This document shows positions 29,158 through 39,339 of a stretch of DNA of 64,000 nucleotides, in pieces (the first letter of the stretch is position 1; the number at the start of each line of letters is the position of its first letter). The stretch covers positions 1-64,000 of the forward strand of contig NZ_QAJP01000005.1 in the NCBI RefSeq assembly GCF_003852535.1, written 5' to 3'. The notes under the pieces were generated by a model that was not told where the DNA came from, searched no databases, and worked only from the letters and a program-made list of their open reading frames with translations. Source of the stretch: Herminiimonas sp. KBW02 (GTDB taxonomy: Bacteria; Pseudomonadota; Gammaproteobacteria; Burkholderiales; Burkholderiaceae_D). Position numbers and translations under genes: made by a program.

Positions 29158-29367
29158 TTACTTGGTCTCGGATGACGGAGCTGCAGGAGCAGGAGTTTGT
29201 GCCGGTATGGTCGGCACGGCTTTCTTGTTTTGCCCGGATGGCGGCTTGGTGCCCGGCATGTAGAGCGGGCCTTTTTGGCCGCAACCGGCGAGCAGGCTGA
29301 TGCAGGCAATGCCGGCAAGAGTAGGAAGCAACGCGACGAAGCGCGATAAACCAGATTGGGACTTCAC
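29158..29367 (-). CDS. lptM: Small lipoprotein LptM (YifL-like)
   Basis: A short protein of 69 residues (from a GTG giving MKSQSGLSRFVALLPTLAGI) with lipobox LLAGC and the family signature GCGQKGPLY, then a Pro/Ala-rich tail. LptM stabilises and matures the LptD-LptE translocon in E. coli. A GTG four codons further upstream (29379) is possible but gives a poorer signal peptide; neither has a clear ribosome-binding site. The lptM-lysA and divergent cyaY layout is conserved in many Proteobacteria. Confidence 0.85.
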   Translation of the reverse strand: MKSQSGLSRFVALLPTLAGIACISLLAGCGQKGPLYMPGTKPPSGQNKKAVPTIPAQTPAPAAPSSETK

Positions 29368-29407
29368 GATTAGAATCACTGTTTAACGAAACGTGTTGGA
29401 GTGTAGC

Positions 29408-29746
29408 ATGACCGAATCAGAATTCCTGAAGCAAGCAGAAGCAACTTTGAGCCAAATTGAAGCCAGCCTGGAAGATCTGGCTGATAGCAGTGAGCTGGAC
29501 GTCGAATGCACGCGTAGCGGCAATGTGCTGGAGATCGAGTTTATCGATAACGGCTCAAAAATCATCGTCAATAGCCAGGCACCCATGCAGGAGCTGTGGG
29601 TGGCGGCCAAATCCGGCGGTTTTCATTTCAAGGCCTCGGGCACGCAATGGGTGAATACACGCGACGGTGCCGAGTTATTCGCTGCCTTGTCGGAAATGGT
29701 CAGCCAGCAGGGTAGGATAGCGGTGGTGTTGCAAGACGCACATTAA
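29408..29746 (+). CDS. cyaY: Frataxin-like iron-sulfur assembly protein CyaY
   Basis: The ATG at 29408 gives 112 residues (MTESEFLKQAEATLSQIEAS) with the acidic first helix (EASLEDLADSSELDVEC) and the sheet motif GGFHFKASGTQWVNTRDG typical of frataxins. CyaY binds iron and modulates IscS. An upstream TTG would add five residues and is not needed. It is divergent from lptM. Confidence 0.94.
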   Translation: MTESEFLKQAEATLSQIEASLEDLADSSELDVECTRSGNVLEIEFIDNGSKIIVNSQAPMQELWVAAKSGGFHFKASGTQWVNTRDGAELFAALSEMVSQQGRIAVVLQDAH

Positions 29747-29756
29747 TTGCGGATGT

Positions 29757-29796
29757 AAAAAAAGCGGGAAGCCCTCATCAGGCTTCCCGCTTTTTT
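29757..29796. terminator. Bidirectional terminator between cyaY and mrcA
   Basis: GCGGGAAGCC (29764-29773) pairs with GGCTTCCCGC (29781-29790). Seven A's on the left and six T's on the right make it a terminator for both converging genes. Confidence 0.92.
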
Positions 29797-29806
29797 ATTG
29801 TCAAAA

Positions 29807-32161
29807 TCAGAACAACTCGTTTTTCACTTCATCTTTGGTCGGTGCATTCGACGGGCTGCTTGCCTCGCCCGCATCCAGGTTGCGTACACCCAATCCCGGC
29901 GGGCTTTCTGCGTAGTAGAACTCGCCGTTGACCGTCACGATGCCTTCCGGCACGGTACGCTCAACCATAGGCACATCCTTCAGGGCTTTTTGCATGTAGC
30001 TGATCCAGATCGGCAATGCCAGGCCGCCACCGGTTTCGCGATTGCCCAGGTTTTTCGGCTGATCGAAACCTATCCATGCGACACCGACGATATCCGGCTG
30101 GTAGCCTGCGAACCAGGCGTCAAAGGAGTCGTTGGTGGTGCCGGTTTTGCCCGCCAGATCGGTGCGTTTTAGTGCCATGGCTTTGACTGCGGTACCGGAA
30201 GTGACGACACCCTTGAGCATGCTATCCATCAGGAAGGCATTGCGCGGGTCGATGACGCGATTGTTTTCATCGCCGGCGCGCTCGGGTTTGACTTCAGACA
30301 GTGTCTTGCCATTCGCATCGGAGATCCTGGAGATCATGTAAGGGCTGACTTTATAGCCGCCATTGGCGAATACGGCATACGCTGCGGCCATTTGCAGTGG
30401 TGTGACATTGCCCGCACCCAGTGCCAGTGTCAGATAAGGCGGGTTCTTGTCGGCATCAAAGCCGAAGCGGGTGATGTATTCCTGGCCGTACTTCGCGCCG
30501 ATCTTGTGCAGGATGCGGATCGAAATCATATTTTTCGACTTGGCCAGACCTTTGCGCATGGTCATCGGGCCGTCGTATTTACCGTCATAGTTCTTCGGTT
30601 CCCACGGCTGGCCGCCAGTCTGACCGGCATCGAAGCTGATCGGCGCGTCATTGATGATGGTGGCCGGCGACAAGCCTTTTTCCAGCGAGGCGGAATAAAT
30701 AAAAGGCTTGAACGAGGAGCCGGGTTGACGCCACGCCTGGGTCACATGGTTGAATTTGTTGCGATTGAAGTCAAAGCCGCCGACCAGTGCACGGATGGCG
30801 CCGTCATCCGTGTTGGCTGCGACGAAGGCAGACTGAACTTCCGGCATCTGGATGATGCTCCAGCTCTTGCCTTCCTGCATGACGCGGATCACGGCGCCGC
30901 GTTTGACACGTTTGTTTGGCGCCGCTTTTTCGCTCAGCAGATTGGCGGCAAAGGTCAGGCCCGCGCCTTCAATCTGGATTTCTTCACCGGATACCAGTAC
31001 TGCGCGTACCAGCTTGGGTGTGGCTTCCAGTACGACGGCGGCGACCAGGTCGTCACTATCCGGGTGATTGGCCAGTTCGACTTCAATTGCTGCTTCGGCC
31101 TCTTCCTTGTTGTCAGGGATTTCGATAAAGCTTTCCGGGCCGCGATAACCATGGCGTTTTTCGTAATCCATGACGCCACGACGTACCGCGAGGTAGGCGG
31201 CGTCCTGATCGGCTTTGGTGATGGTGGTAAACACGTTCAGGCCGCGGGTATAGGTTTCTTCCTTGAATTGTTCGTATACCAATTGACGGGTCATTTCGGC
31301 CACGTATTCGGCATGTACGCCAAACTCGCTGCTATTTGTCTTGATCTTGAGCTCTTCATCCTTGGCTTGCATGTACTGCGGCTCGCTGATGTAGCCGAGC
31401 TGGTACATGCGCTGCAAAATGTATTGCTGGCGTGCTTTTGCGCGTTTTGGATTGACGACCGGATTGTAGGCTGACGGCGCTTTTGGCAGGCCGGCCAGCA
31501 TCGCTGCTTCGGCGATGGTGATTTGCTGCAGCTTCTTGCCATAGTAAATCTGTGCAGCGGAGGAGAAGCCGTAAGCACGTTGTCCCAGATAGATTTGGTT
31601 CATATAGACCTCGAGAATCTGATCCTTGGTCAGGTTCTTCTCGATTTTCCACGCCAGCAATACTTCGTAAATCTTGCGTTTCAGCGTCTGTTCGCTGGAC
31701 AGGAAGAAGTTGCGCGCCACCTGTTGTGTAATGGTAGACGCGCCCTGGCGTGCGCCGCCGCTCAGGTTGTGTACGGCCGCGCGCACGATACCGACATAGT
31801 CAACGCCGCCGTGCTCAAAGAAACGGTCATCTTCGATCGCCAATACGGCTTTCTTCATGATGTCCGGAATTTCCCTGATGTGGACTAAATTCCTTCTTTC
31901 TTCGCCAAATTCGCCAATTAACACGTTATCTGCAGAGAAGATGCGCAGCGGTATCTTCGGCCGGTAATCGGTCAGCGAGTCCAGTGCCGGCAAGTTCGGA
32001 TAGGCCATGGCCAGGGCAAACACCAGTATCAATGCACCTATTACACCGAGGCCGGTAATCAGGCCGATTACGCCGAGGGTGAGTCGTAGCGCCAGATTCG
32101 GTGCGCGTTTTTTTGGTGATTTTGATTCAGTGCTATCGGACGATGATTGTTTGGAAGCCAT
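29807..32161 (-). CDS. mrcA: Penicillin-binding protein 1A
   Basis: The 784-residue bifunctional peptidoglycan synthase has a cytoplasmic basic N-terminus, one membrane anchor (about residues 27-52), a GT51 transglycosylase domain with catalytic Glu110 in EDDRFFEHGG and GASTITQQVARN, an OB-like insert, and a transpeptidase domain with SSFK (near residue 481), SKN and KTGT (near 670). It faces the pilMNOPQ operon, as in Pseudomonas. The start codon is not preceded by a purine-rich site: the message reads CUUUUCCUCCCUGC before the AUG. Confidence 0.95.
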   Translation of the reverse strand: MASKQSSSDSTESKSPKKRAPNLALRLTLGVIGLITGLGVIGALILVFALAMAYPNLPALDSLTDYRPKIPLRIFSADNVLIGEFGEERRNLVHIREIPDIMKKAVLAIEDDRFFEHGGVDYVGIVRAAVHNLSGGARQGASTITQQVARNFFLSSEQTLKRKIYEVLLAWKIEKNLTKDQILEVYMNQIYLGQRAYGFSSAAQIYYGKKLQQITIAEAAMLAGLPKAPSAYNPVVNPKRAKARQQYILQRMYQLGYISEPQYMQAKDEELKIKTNSSEFGVHAEYVAEMTRQLVYEQFKEETYTRGLNVFTTITKADQDAAYLAVRRGVMDYEKRHGYRGPESFIEIPDNKEEAEAAIEVELANHPDSDDLVAAVVLEATPKLVRAVLVSGEEIQIEGAGLTFAANLLSEKAAPNKRVKRGAVIRVMQEGKSWSIIQMPEVQSAFVAANTDDGAIRALVGGFDFNRNKFNHVTQAWRQPGSSFKPFIYSASLEKGLSPATIINDAPISFDAGQTGGQPWEPKNYDGKYDGPMTMRKGLAKSKNMISIRILHKIGAKYGQEYITRFGFDADKNPPYLTLALGAGNVTPLQMAAAYAVFANGGYKVSPYMISRISDANGKTLSEVKPERAGDENNRVIDPRNAFLMDSMLKGVVTSGTAVKAMALKRTDLAGKTGTTNDSFDAWFAGYQPDIVGVAWIGFDQPKNLGNRETGGGLALPIWISYMQKALKDVPMVERTVPEGIVTVNGEFYYAESPPGLGVRNLDAGEASSPSNAPTKDEVKNELF

Positions 32162-32196
32162 GCAGGGAGGAAAAGTGAGGGGTCGATATTCGAGCC

Positions 32197-32202
32197 ATTA
32201 TA
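32197..32202 (-). promoter_or_regulatory. Candidate -10 element for mrcA
   Basis: On the minus strand the sequence TATAAT (plus-strand ATTATA at 32197-32202) stands about 36 nt before the mrcA start. It is a perfect -10, but no good -35 is found 16-18 nt upstream. The leader would be about 28 nt. Confidence 0.4.
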
Positions 32203-32552
32203 GCTGTCTGCCGCGTGGGGGCGTGATTGTTACAAGAACTCGTTTAATAAAAATATGCGCCAGTGATCACGTGATTATTTGCGAAATAAGTTCTAAAACC
32301 GCGCTAATTGCAACATCGGTTTTTCCGCGTGGATTTTTGGCAACGGATTTGCAAATTACTTTGTGGAAAGTGCTTTACACTTTTGAAGGCTTGTTGCTAC
32401 GATTTAATGTAACGTTTTACCAATGTGCTCTAAATATAAGTTTTTAAACGATTTTTATTAAAAAAATCATACTTTTCATTCCGCTCGGGTTTTTGACAAG
32501 CTAAACGGCATGGCGTTCACATACTAAACAACGTTTCTGGGGAGAACTGCCC
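32203..32552. other. Divergent intergenic region mrcA / pilM
   Basis: This AT-rich stretch holds no believable gene. For the + strand the best promoter candidate is TTTACA (32374-32379) with TACGAT (32398-32403), spacer 18 nt, giving a long leader to pilM. A perfect TTGACA at 32493-32498 lacks a -10 at the right distance. CTGGGGAG (32536-32543) is the pilM ribosome-binding site. Confidence 0.4.
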
Positions 32553-33635
32553 TTGGCTTTAGATTTTGGCTCATTATTCGGCAAGAAAAATCCGCCATTG
32601 ATAGGTTTGGATATTAGTAGTTCCGGGGTGAAACTCGTTGAATTGTCCGAGGTTGGGAAAAACGAGCTGCGTTTGGAGTGTTTCGCCTCAGAACCATTGC
32701 CGCGTGGTGCGGTGGTGGACGGTAATATCGAAAATATCGATCAGGTGTCGGATGCCGTGCTGCGCGTGTGGAAAAAAAGTGGCACGCGCGCCAAGGTAGC
32801 AGCCATGGGTATGCCGCCCGCTTCCGTTATTACCAAAAAAATCATACTTCCCAGCAATTTGTCGGAAGAGGGACTGGAATTGCAGGTCGAAACCGAGGCC
32901 AGCCAGTACATTCCGTTTGCGCTGGATGAAGTGCGCCTCGACTTTGATGTGATCGGTCTGGTTGATAATTCGCCGGATGACGTCGAAGTCATGCTCGCCG
33001 CAACCCGCAAGGAAAAAGTCGAAGACCGGGTTGCTGTTGCCGAAGCTGCAGGCCTCAAGCCGACCATCATGGACATAGAGTCTTATGCTGCGCGTGCAGC
33101 GATCTCCCGCCTGACCGAGCAAATGCCGAATCGTGCCAAAGGACAAATCCTGGCGTTGTTCCAGATCGGCTCGCAAGTCATGCATGTATCCATGTTGCTG
33201 GACGACCAATTGATTTACGAGCGTGAACAACCGTTTGGCGGTCATCAATTGACGCAAGAGATAGTGCGGACCTACGGCTTGTCGTATGAAGAAGCTGAAG
33301 TCAAAAAACGTAACAATGATTTGCCGGACGGTTATCAGACCGAAATCCTCGAGCCTTTCCTGGAAACGGCGGCGCAGGAAGTAACACGCGCGATTCAGTT
33401 CTTCTTTACCTCCACTCCCTATACCCGTGTCGACCAGTTATTCCTGGCTGGCGGCTGCGCGATTATTCCGGGCATGGTGGATACCGTTGCGAATCGCACC
33501 AAATTATCGGCTTCGGTAGTCAGTCCGTTTAAGGGCATGCAGTTGAGTTCAAATGTGCGTGAGAAGCAGTTGCGTATCGAAGCGCCCGCATACCTGGTGG
33601 CGTGTGGTCTGGCGATGCGGAGGTTTGACCGATGA
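32553..33635 (+). CDS. pilM: Type IV pilus inner-membrane assembly protein PilM
   Basis: A 360-residue actin-like (FtsA-type) cytoplasmic protein. It begins with TTG (MALDFGSLFGKKNPPLIGLD) after GGGGAG. Nucleotide-binding segments are seen in IGLDISSSGVKLVEL (residues 17-31) and in FLAGGCAIIPGM near the C-terminus. PilM binds the PilN N-terminal tail and links the PilNO ring to the motor. pilM-pilN-pilO-pilP-pilQ are tightly packed here. Confidence 0.96.
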   Translation: MALDFGSLFGKKNPPLIGLDISSSGVKLVELSEVGKNELRLECFASEPLPRGAVVDGNIENIDQVSDAVLRVWKKSGTRAKVAAMGMPPASVITKKIILPSNLSEEGLELQVETEASQYIPFALDEVRLDFDVIGLVDNSPDDVEVMLAATRKEKVEDRVAVAEAAGLKPTIMDIESYAARAAISRLTEQMPNRAKGQILALFQIGSQVMHVSMLLDDQLIYEREQPFGGHQLTQEIVRTYGLSYEEAEVKKRNNDLPDGYQTEILEPFLETAAQEVTRAIQFFFTSTPYTRVDQLFLAGGCAIIPGMVDTVANRTKLSASVVSPFKGMQLSSNVREKQLRIEAPAYLVACGLAMRRFDR

Positions 33636-34243
33636 TCCGTATCAATTTATTACCGCATCGTGAAGAGCGGCGCAAACAGCGACAAAAGGATTTTGTTGCA
33701 TTGATGCTGTTGAGCGGGATTTTCGGCGCCTTGATCGTGATCGCGGTCGGTACTTACTTTTCCGCGCAACTGTCAGAACAACAGGCGCGCAATATGTTCA
33801 TCAAGGCAGAGAACACACGACTTGATGGTGAAATCAAGGAAGTGGCGAATCTGAAGCAGGAGATCGAAGCACTGAAGGCGCGTCAGCAAGCGGTAGAAGA
33901 TTTGCAAAGCGATCGCAACCAGCCGGTGTACCTGATGGATGAGTTGGCACAGCAAGTGCCGGAAGGCGTCTATCTGAAATCCTTTAAACAGGATGGGCAA
34001 CGTGTACTCCTGAATGGCTACGCCCAGTCGAATGAGCGCGTATCTGAATTGTTGCGCAATCTGGGCAATCACTCGCCGTGGCTGGAGCGTCCGGACTTGA
34101 TCGAAATTCGTTCCACCGGCATCGGCGCGGGCAAGGATGCGAAGAAAGTCTTTGAATTCACCATCAATGCCGGCATCAAGCGTCCACGTGACCAGGATCC
34201 CGCCGTTGCCGCTGCGCCAGTCGCTGCGCCACGGAAACCTTGA
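33632..34243 (+). CDS. pilN: Type IV pilus assembly protein PilN
   Basis: The 203-residue protein starts MIRINLLPHREERRKQR, the conserved motif that docks into PilM, then has one membrane helix (about 25-45) and a coiled-coil plus periplasmic ferredoxin-like domain. It forms heterodimers with PilO. ATGA overlap with pilM. A Pro/Ala-rich end (PAVAAAPVAAPRKP) extends past the domain. Confidence 0.95.
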   Translation: MIRINLLPHREERRKQRQKDFVALMLLSGIFGALIVIAVGTYFSAQLSEQQARNMFIKAENTRLDGEIKEVANLKQEIEALKARQQAVEDLQSDRNQPVYLMDELAQQVPEGVYLKSFKQDGQRVLLNGYAQSNERVSELLRNLGNHSPWLERPDLIEIRSTGIGAGKDAKKVFEFTINAGIKRPRDQDPAVAAAPVAAPRKP

Positions 34244-34258
34244 TATGAGACAGGCACC

Positions 34259-34915
34259 ATGGCAGATCTGAAAAATATTGGGGAATCGATCAGCTCACAG
34301 TTCCGTGACCTGAACGGCTTGCATCCTGGCCAGTGGCCGATAGTGCCGCGCATGTTGTGTGCCGCAGGTGTGATGGTGGCGGTGCTCGGGGTAGGCTGGT
34401 ATCTGTACTGGAGTGATCAGCTCGACGAACTGGATCGCGCAGTGGCTGAAGAGGTAACGCTGAAGGATGCGTATAAGTCCAAGGTGCAGCAGGCTATCAA
34501 CCTGGTCGGTTTGCGCAAGCAAAAAGAACAGGTGAACGAATACGTTTCCACCCTGGAAAAACAATTGCCGAGCAAGGCTGAGATGGATGCCTTGTTATCA
34601 GACATTAACCAGGCTGGTCTGGGGCGCGGACTTGCTTTTGAATTGTTCAAGCCAGGACAAGTCGTGGTGCGTGATTACTACGCCGAGTTGCCGATTGTGA
34701 TCAAGGTGACCGGCAGTTATCACGACGTCGGCGCATTCTCCAGCGATATCGCGAATTTGCCGCGGATTGTGACCCTGAACAATATGAATCTGGTGGTGGC
34801 GAAGGGTAATACCCTGACCCTGGATGCGGTAGCCAAGACCTTCCGTTATCTGGATGAAGAGGAAGTCGCGGCGCAACGTAAAGCGGCTGCAGGCAACAAA
34901 AAAGGTGGCAAATGA
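34259..34915 (+). CDS. pilO: Type IV pilus assembly protein PilO
   Basis: A 218-residue bitopic protein with a membrane helix at about residues 29-47, a coiled coil, and a periplasmic domain (PSKAEMDALLSDINQAGLGR). It pairs with PilN and contacts the PilP lipoprotein. The C-terminal end is basic (RKAAAGNKKGGK). It overlaps pilP by 4 nt. Confidence 0.95.
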   Translation: MADLKNIGESISSQFRDLNGLHPGQWPIVPRMLCAAGVMVAVLGVGWYLYWSDQLDELDRAVAEEVTLKDAYKSKVQQAINLVGLRKQKEQVNEYVSTLEKQLPSKAEMDALLSDINQAGLGRGLAFELFKPGQVVVRDYYAELPIVIKVTGSYHDVGAFSSDIANLPRIVTLNNMNLVVAKGNTLTLDAVAKTFRYLDEEEVAAQRKAAAGNKKGGK

Positions 34916-35466
34916 TGATGCCTATCTCTACCCGTATCCCCGTCACTAAGTCCGCCACCATGCTTGTACTGGCGCTGAGCCTTTCCGCTTGCGGCGATAG
35001 CGGCACTGCTGATGTCAGCCAGTGGATGAAGGAGGTGCGTCAGCAGACGCGTGTATCCATCAAGCCCTTATCCGAACCGAAAAAATTTACGCCGTTCAGC
35101 TACGACGCCAAGAATCGCGAAGATCCGTATAGCCCGAATAAACTGGCGATGGCTTTAGCCAAGGCGCGCAAGGATGGCGGCACCATACGTCCGGATCTGG
35201 ATAGACGTCGTGAGGCACTGGAAAGTTTTCCGCTGGATACCGTGGTCATGGTCGGCACACTGACCAAGCCCGGTTTGACCTATGCCTTGCTGCAAGTCGA
35301 TAAGTCGATTTACCAGGTCAAGGTGGGCAACTACGTCGGGCAAAACCTCGGCATGGTGACAAAAATTACTGATGGTGATGTGTCGTTGAAGGAAGTAGTT
35401 CAGGATGCGGCCGGTGACTGGGTCGAGCGTGAAGCCAAGCTGGAGTTGCAGGAGTCGCAAAAATGA
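34912..35466 (+). CDS. pilP: Type IV pilus lipoprotein PilP
   Basis: The 184-residue product has a lipoprotein signal with lipobox LSAC (Cys27 from the first ATG) and the PilP beta-domain (FPLDTVVMVGTL…YQVKVGNYVGQNLGMVTKI). It bridges PilNO in the inner membrane to the PilQ secretin. Three ATG codons lie in a row (34912, 34915, 34918), so the exact start is open. Confidence 0.94.
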   Translation: MMMPISTRIPVTKSATMLVLALSLSACGDSGTADVSQWMKEVRQQTRVSIKPLSEPKKFTPFSYDAKNREDPYSPNKLAMALAKARKDGGTIRPDLDRRREALESFPLDTVVMVGTLTKPGLTYALLQVDKSIYQVKVGNYVGQNLGMVTKITDGDVSLKEVVQDAAGDWVEREAKLELQESQK

Positions 35467-37562
35467 TCACGCTACAAAAACAATTCAAAAGTTCTCAAGG
35501 GATGGTGCAAAAAATGTGGCGACTTTCTGCGTTTGTCGGTCTCTTATTCATCGGCGGTGTAGCCACCGCACAGGAAAACGCGATTCAATCCATCACGGCG
35601 AATCAGCAAGGTTCCAATATCGTCGTGAAAGTCGCATTGAAGAACCCGCTGGCCAAACCGCCGGTCGGATTTACGATTAATAGCCCGGCCCGCATCGCAC
35701 TGGATTTCGCCAATACCGCGAATGGAACCGGCAAAGGTCTGCAGGATATTGGTCTGGGCGACGTACGCAACGCCAATATTGTCCAGGTCGGCGATCGTTC
35801 ACGCCTGGTTTTTAATCTGACGCGTCCTCTCAACTACGCAACGACTGTCGATGCCAATACGGTCATCGTCACGATAGATGGCACAGGCGCGATTCCGACG
35901 CCGCTGAATGCCATTGGCTTGCCGGTTCCGACACCACAGACAAATGCAGGGCGACAAGCCTTGCGTGATATCGATTTTCGTCGTGGCAATAACGGTGAAG
36001 GTCGTATCGTCGTCGATTTACCTAACAACCAGGTTGCTGTAGACGTTCGTCAACAAGGTAAAAAAATCGAAGTCGATTTCATGAAAGCGACTTTGCCGGA
36101 AGTATTGCGCCGTCGTCTGGATGTGGCTGATTTCGGTACCCCGGTGAATATAGTCACGACCACACAACAAGGCGATAACGTGCACATGACCATTGAGCCC
36201 AAGGGTTCGTGGGAGCACAGCGCCTATCAGAGCGATACCCAACTGGTCATCGAAGTGAAGCCATTGAAGGAAGAGCCGAACAAGCTCGGCCAGGGCGTAC
36301 GTGATTATCGTGGCGATAAACTGTCGCTGAATTTCCAGAACGTGGAAGTGCGCGCTGTACTGCAAGTCATTGCCGACTTTACCGGCCTGAACATCATTAC
36401 CAGCGACACCGTCAGCGGCAACCTGACTTTGCGTCTGAAGGATGTGCCCTGGGATCAGGCACTGGATATCGTGATGCAGGCCAAGGGTCTGGATATGCGC
36501 AAGAACGGCTCCGTGCTGTGGATCGCGCCACGTGATGAGTTGCTGACCAAAGAAAAACTGGAGCTGGAACAGCGCGCACAAATTGCAGAACTGGAACCAA
36601 TCAAGACAGAAACCTTCCAGCTCAATTATCAAAAAGCGGAATCGTTCAAACAGATTTTCGGTATTGATGGCGGTAGCCGCAGCATCCTGACCAAGCGTGG
36701 TAGTGCAGTGGTTGATCCACGTACCAATCAGCTGTTCATTACAGATATTGCATCCAAACTCGAAGAAATTCGTGCATTGGTACTGAAGACTGATATTGCG
36801 ACCCGCCAGGTGATGATCGAGGCGCGTATCGTCGAAGCGGATGACAAGTTCAGCAGCAGCCTTGGTGCGAAGTTGTCCTTCGGCGTCTCTAACCAGGGCA
36901 ATTTTGAGCTGGGTGGCCGCCAAACCAGCACGACTACTGCCGTGGGGCAGCCGACGATAGGGGGCAGTGCGGTCAATTTGCCAGCGAGCGCGATTAACAG
37001 CAACACTCCAGGTTCGGTCGCTCTGACCCTGTTCAATGCGGCGGCGACCCGCTTTATTGGCCTGGAATTGTCGGCACTGGAAGCGGACGGTAAAGGTAAA
37101 GTCATCTCCAGCCCGCGTGTCATTACTGCTGATCAATTGAAAGCCCTGATCGAGCAAGGTACGGAGTTGCCGTATCAACAAGCGACCAGTAGCGGCGCGA
37201 CCAGCGTGTCTTTCCGCAAAGCGAACCTGAAGCTGGAAGTGACACCGCAGATTACACCTGACGGTAATGTGATCCTGGACGTAGACGTGAATAAGGATAC
37301 GGTCGGTGTTGAAACCCGTTCCGGCTTTGCGATTGATACCAAACACGTGAAAACCCAGGTCCTGATCGATAACGGCGGTACCGTGGTGATCGGCGGTATT
37401 TTCCAGCAAACGGAGCGTGATTCAGTGTCAAAAGTGCCATTCTTCGGTGATATCCCGGTCTTTGGTAATTTGTTCAAAACCACGGGTCGCACCAACGACA
37501 AGACTGAATTGCTGATCTTCCTGACACCTAAAATTCTGACTGACAAGGTCTCAATCAGGTAG
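35463..37562 (+). CDS. pilQ: Type IV pilus secretin PilQ
   Basis: The 699-residue outer-membrane secretin has a signal sequence (the first ~38 residues, ending near VATAQ), two N-terminal AMIN peptidoglycan-binding domains (about 40-140 and 160-250), an STN/N0 domain (about 285-350), an N1 domain and the C-terminal secretin barrel with [20 protein letters not shown] and the ending [13 protein letters not shown] second ATG at 35502 gives a shorter signal peptide and may be the real start. It overlaps pilP by 4 nt. Confidence 0.95.
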   Translation: MITLQKQFKSSQGMVQKMWRLSAFVGLLFIGGVATAQENAIQSITANQQGSNIVVKVALKNPLAKPPVGFTINSPARIALDFANTANGTGKGLQDIGLGDVRNANIVQVGDRSRLVFNLTRPLNYATTVDANTVIVTIDGTGAIPTPLNAIGLPVPTPQTNAGRQALRDIDFRRGNNGEGRIVVDLPNNQVAVDVRQQGKKIEVDFMKATLPEVLRRRLDVADFGTPVNIVTTTQQGDNVHMTIEPKGSWEHSAYQSDTQLVIEVKPLKEEPNKLGQGVRDYRGDKLSLNFQNVEVRAVLQVIADFTGLNIITSDTVSGNLTLRLKDVPWDQALDIVMQAKGLDMRKNGSVLWIAPRDELLTKEKLELEQRAQIAELEPIKTETFQLNYQKAESFKQIFGIDGGSRSILTKRGSAVVDPRTNQLFITDIASKLEEIRALVLKTDIATRQVMIEARIVEADDKFSSSLGAKLSFGVSNQGNFELGGRQTSTTTAVGQPTIGGSAVNLPASAINSNTPGSVALTLFNAAATRFIGLELSALEADGKGKVISSPRVITADQLKALIEQGTELPYQQATSSGATSVSFRKANLKLEVTPQITPDGNVILDVDVNKDTVGVETRSGFAIDTKHVKTQVLIDNGGTVVIGGIFQQTERDSVSKVPFFGDIPVFGNLFKTTGRTNDKTELLIFLTPKILTDKVSIR

Positions 37563-37563
37563 G

Positions 37564-39300
37564 ATGCCGCTTATAGGCAGCGCCATGTCGGCTGCTGCAC
37601 CTGGTAAAGAGAGTTTGTGTAACGTGGGTGGAAACATTTTTCTGGTCGGTCTGATGGGTGCCGGCAAAACGACAGTCGGTCGTGCGCTGGCAAAAAGGCT
37701 GAACAAACGATTCATCGATTCCGACCACGAAATCGAAGAGCGCACGGGCGCGACTATCCCGCTGATTTTTGAAATCGAAGGCGAAGCGGCCTTTCGACAG
37801 CGGGAAGCGGAAGTCATCCGCGACCTGACCGCGCAGCAAGATATTGTTTTGGCAACAGGCGGCGGCGCTGTGCTGAATGCAGAGAGCCGTGCCTATCTCA
37901 AATCCCGCGGCACCGTGATTTACCTGCGTGCCAGCGTCAACAGCATCGTCCAGCGTACCAGTCACGACAAGAATCGCCCGCTATTGCAGACCGGCGACCC
38001 GCGTAAAACCATAGAGGAATTATCGCGCATACGCGAGCCGCTCTATAATGAGGTTGCGCACATCGTCATCGACACCGGGCGTCCTAACGTACAATTCCTG
38101 ATGCAGTCCATTTTGTCCCAGCTTGGCCCTGAACATTTACAGGCGGAAGCACCGACAGCTGCACTACAGGATCATCATTCTTTATCGAAACATTCCATGA
38201 CGTCTCCGCTTTCTTCTACTTCGAACACCTTGCAGGTTGATCTGGGTGCGCGTAGCTACCCGATCACCATCGGGCAAAACCTGCTCGGCGATTCCGCTTT
38301 GCTGGCTGCGCACGTGGCGGGCTCACGCGTTGCCATTGTGACCAATACTGTGGTGGCGCCTTTGTATCTGGAGCAGGTCAGCAAGTCGCTGCGCGCGGCT
38401 GGCAAGCAGGTAACAGAGATCGTGTTGCCGGATGGCGAAGAAGAAAAGAATTGGGAAAACCTGATGAAAATCTTCGACGCCTTGCTCGCGGAAAAATGCG
38501 ATCGCAAGACGACCCTGATTGCATTGGGCGGTGGCGTGATTGGCGATATGACTGGTTTTGCTGCGGCAGCTTATATGCGCGGCGTGCCGTTCATACAGGT
38601 ACCGACTACTTTGTTGTCGCAAGTTGATTCGTCGGTGGGCGGCAAAACCGGCATCAATCATCCGCTGGGCAAGAACATGATAGGAGCGTTCTATCAGCCA
38701 CAAGCGGTCATTGCTGATACGGCGACCCTGAATACCCTGATTGATCGTGAGTTATCGTCCGGTCTGTCGGAAGTGATCAAGCACGGCGCGATTATAGATG
38801 CACCGTTTTTTGACTGGATAGAAGCCAATATCGGCAAGCTGGTAGCGAAAGATCCGGCAGCACTGGCCTATGCCATCAAACGTTCGTGTGAGATCAAGGC
38901 AGACGTGGTGCGCCAGGACGAACGCGAAGGCGGCTTGCGCGCGATCCTGAATTTCGGCCATACCTTCGGACATGCGATCGAAGCAGGCATGGGTTACGGC
39001 GTCTGGTTGCATGGCGAAGCGGTGGGCTGCGGTATGGTGATGGCGGCGGATTTGTCGCATCGCCTTGGTTTCATCGATGCGCAAACAAAAGACAGAATCG
39101 CCGCCGTGGTCAAAGCCGCTGGTTTGCCAACGGTCGCGCCCGATCTCGGCACCGAACGCTGGCTGGAATTGATGGAAGTCGACAAAAAGAATGAAGGCGG
39201 CCAAATAAAATTCATCCTGCTCAAGCCCTTGGGTACTTCGGTCATCATGCCGGTGCCGCAAGAAGCGTTGTTGCAAACTTTAAGCGCATGCGTCTCCTGA
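37564..39300 (+). CDS. aroKB: Bifunctional shikimate kinase / 3-dehydroquinate synthase (AroK-AroB fusion)
   Basis: One uninterrupted 578-codon frame holds both enzymes. Residues ~22-190 are shikimate kinase: Walker [10 protein letters not shown] (29-37), shikimate-binding [11 protein letters not shown], and LATGGGAV. A Ser/Thr/Ala-rich linker of about 30 residues follows. Residues ~222-578 are dehydroquinate synthase with the NAD-binding [31 protein letters not shown] and zinc ligands in [17 protein letters not shown] and LHGEAVG. They catalyse steps 5 and 2 of the shikimate pathway. The usual arrangement is two adjacent genes. A GTG at 37624 could be the start, since the first 20 residues are not family-like. 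Confidence 0.94.
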   Translation: MPLIGSAMSAAAPGKESLCNVGGNIFLVGLMGAGKTTVGRALAKRLNKRFIDSDHEIEERTGATIPLIFEIEGEAAFRQREAEVIRDLTAQQDIVLATGGGAVLNAESRAYLKSRGTVIYLRASVNSIVQRTSHDKNRPLLQTGDPRKTIEELSRIREPLYNEVAHIVIDTGRPNVQFLMQSILSQLGPEHLQAEAPTAALQDHHSLSKHSMTSPLSSTSNTLQVDLGARSYPITIGQNLLGDSALLAAHVAGSRVAIVTNTVVAPLYLEQVSKSLRAAGKQVTEIVLPDGEEEKNWENLMKIFDALLAEKCDRKTTLIALGGGVIGDMTGFAAAAYMRGVPFIQVPTTLLSQVDSSVGGKTGINHPLGKNMIGAFYQPQAVIADTATLNTLIDRELSSGLSEVIKHGAIIDAPFFDWIEANIGKLVAKDPAALAYAIKRSCEIKADVVRQDEREGGLRAILNFGHTFGHAIEAGMGYGVWLHGEAVGCGMVMAADLSHRLGFIDAQTKDRIAAVVKAAGLPTVAPDLGTERWLELMEVDKKNEGGQIKFILLKPLGTSVIMPVPQEALLQTLSACVS

Positions 39301-39339
39301 TCACTCATCAGATGACTATGTGTCTGGCACTGTCCTGAC

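Noticed and set aside
32493-32498. Perfect TTGACA upstream of pilM
   Set aside because: No -10-like hexamer is found 16-18 nt downstream; the nearest (CATACT) is about 21 nt away.
36018-37409. A 463-codon minus-strand frame opposite pilQ
   Set aside because: It lies entirely within the clearly real pilQ gene and shows no recognisable domain.
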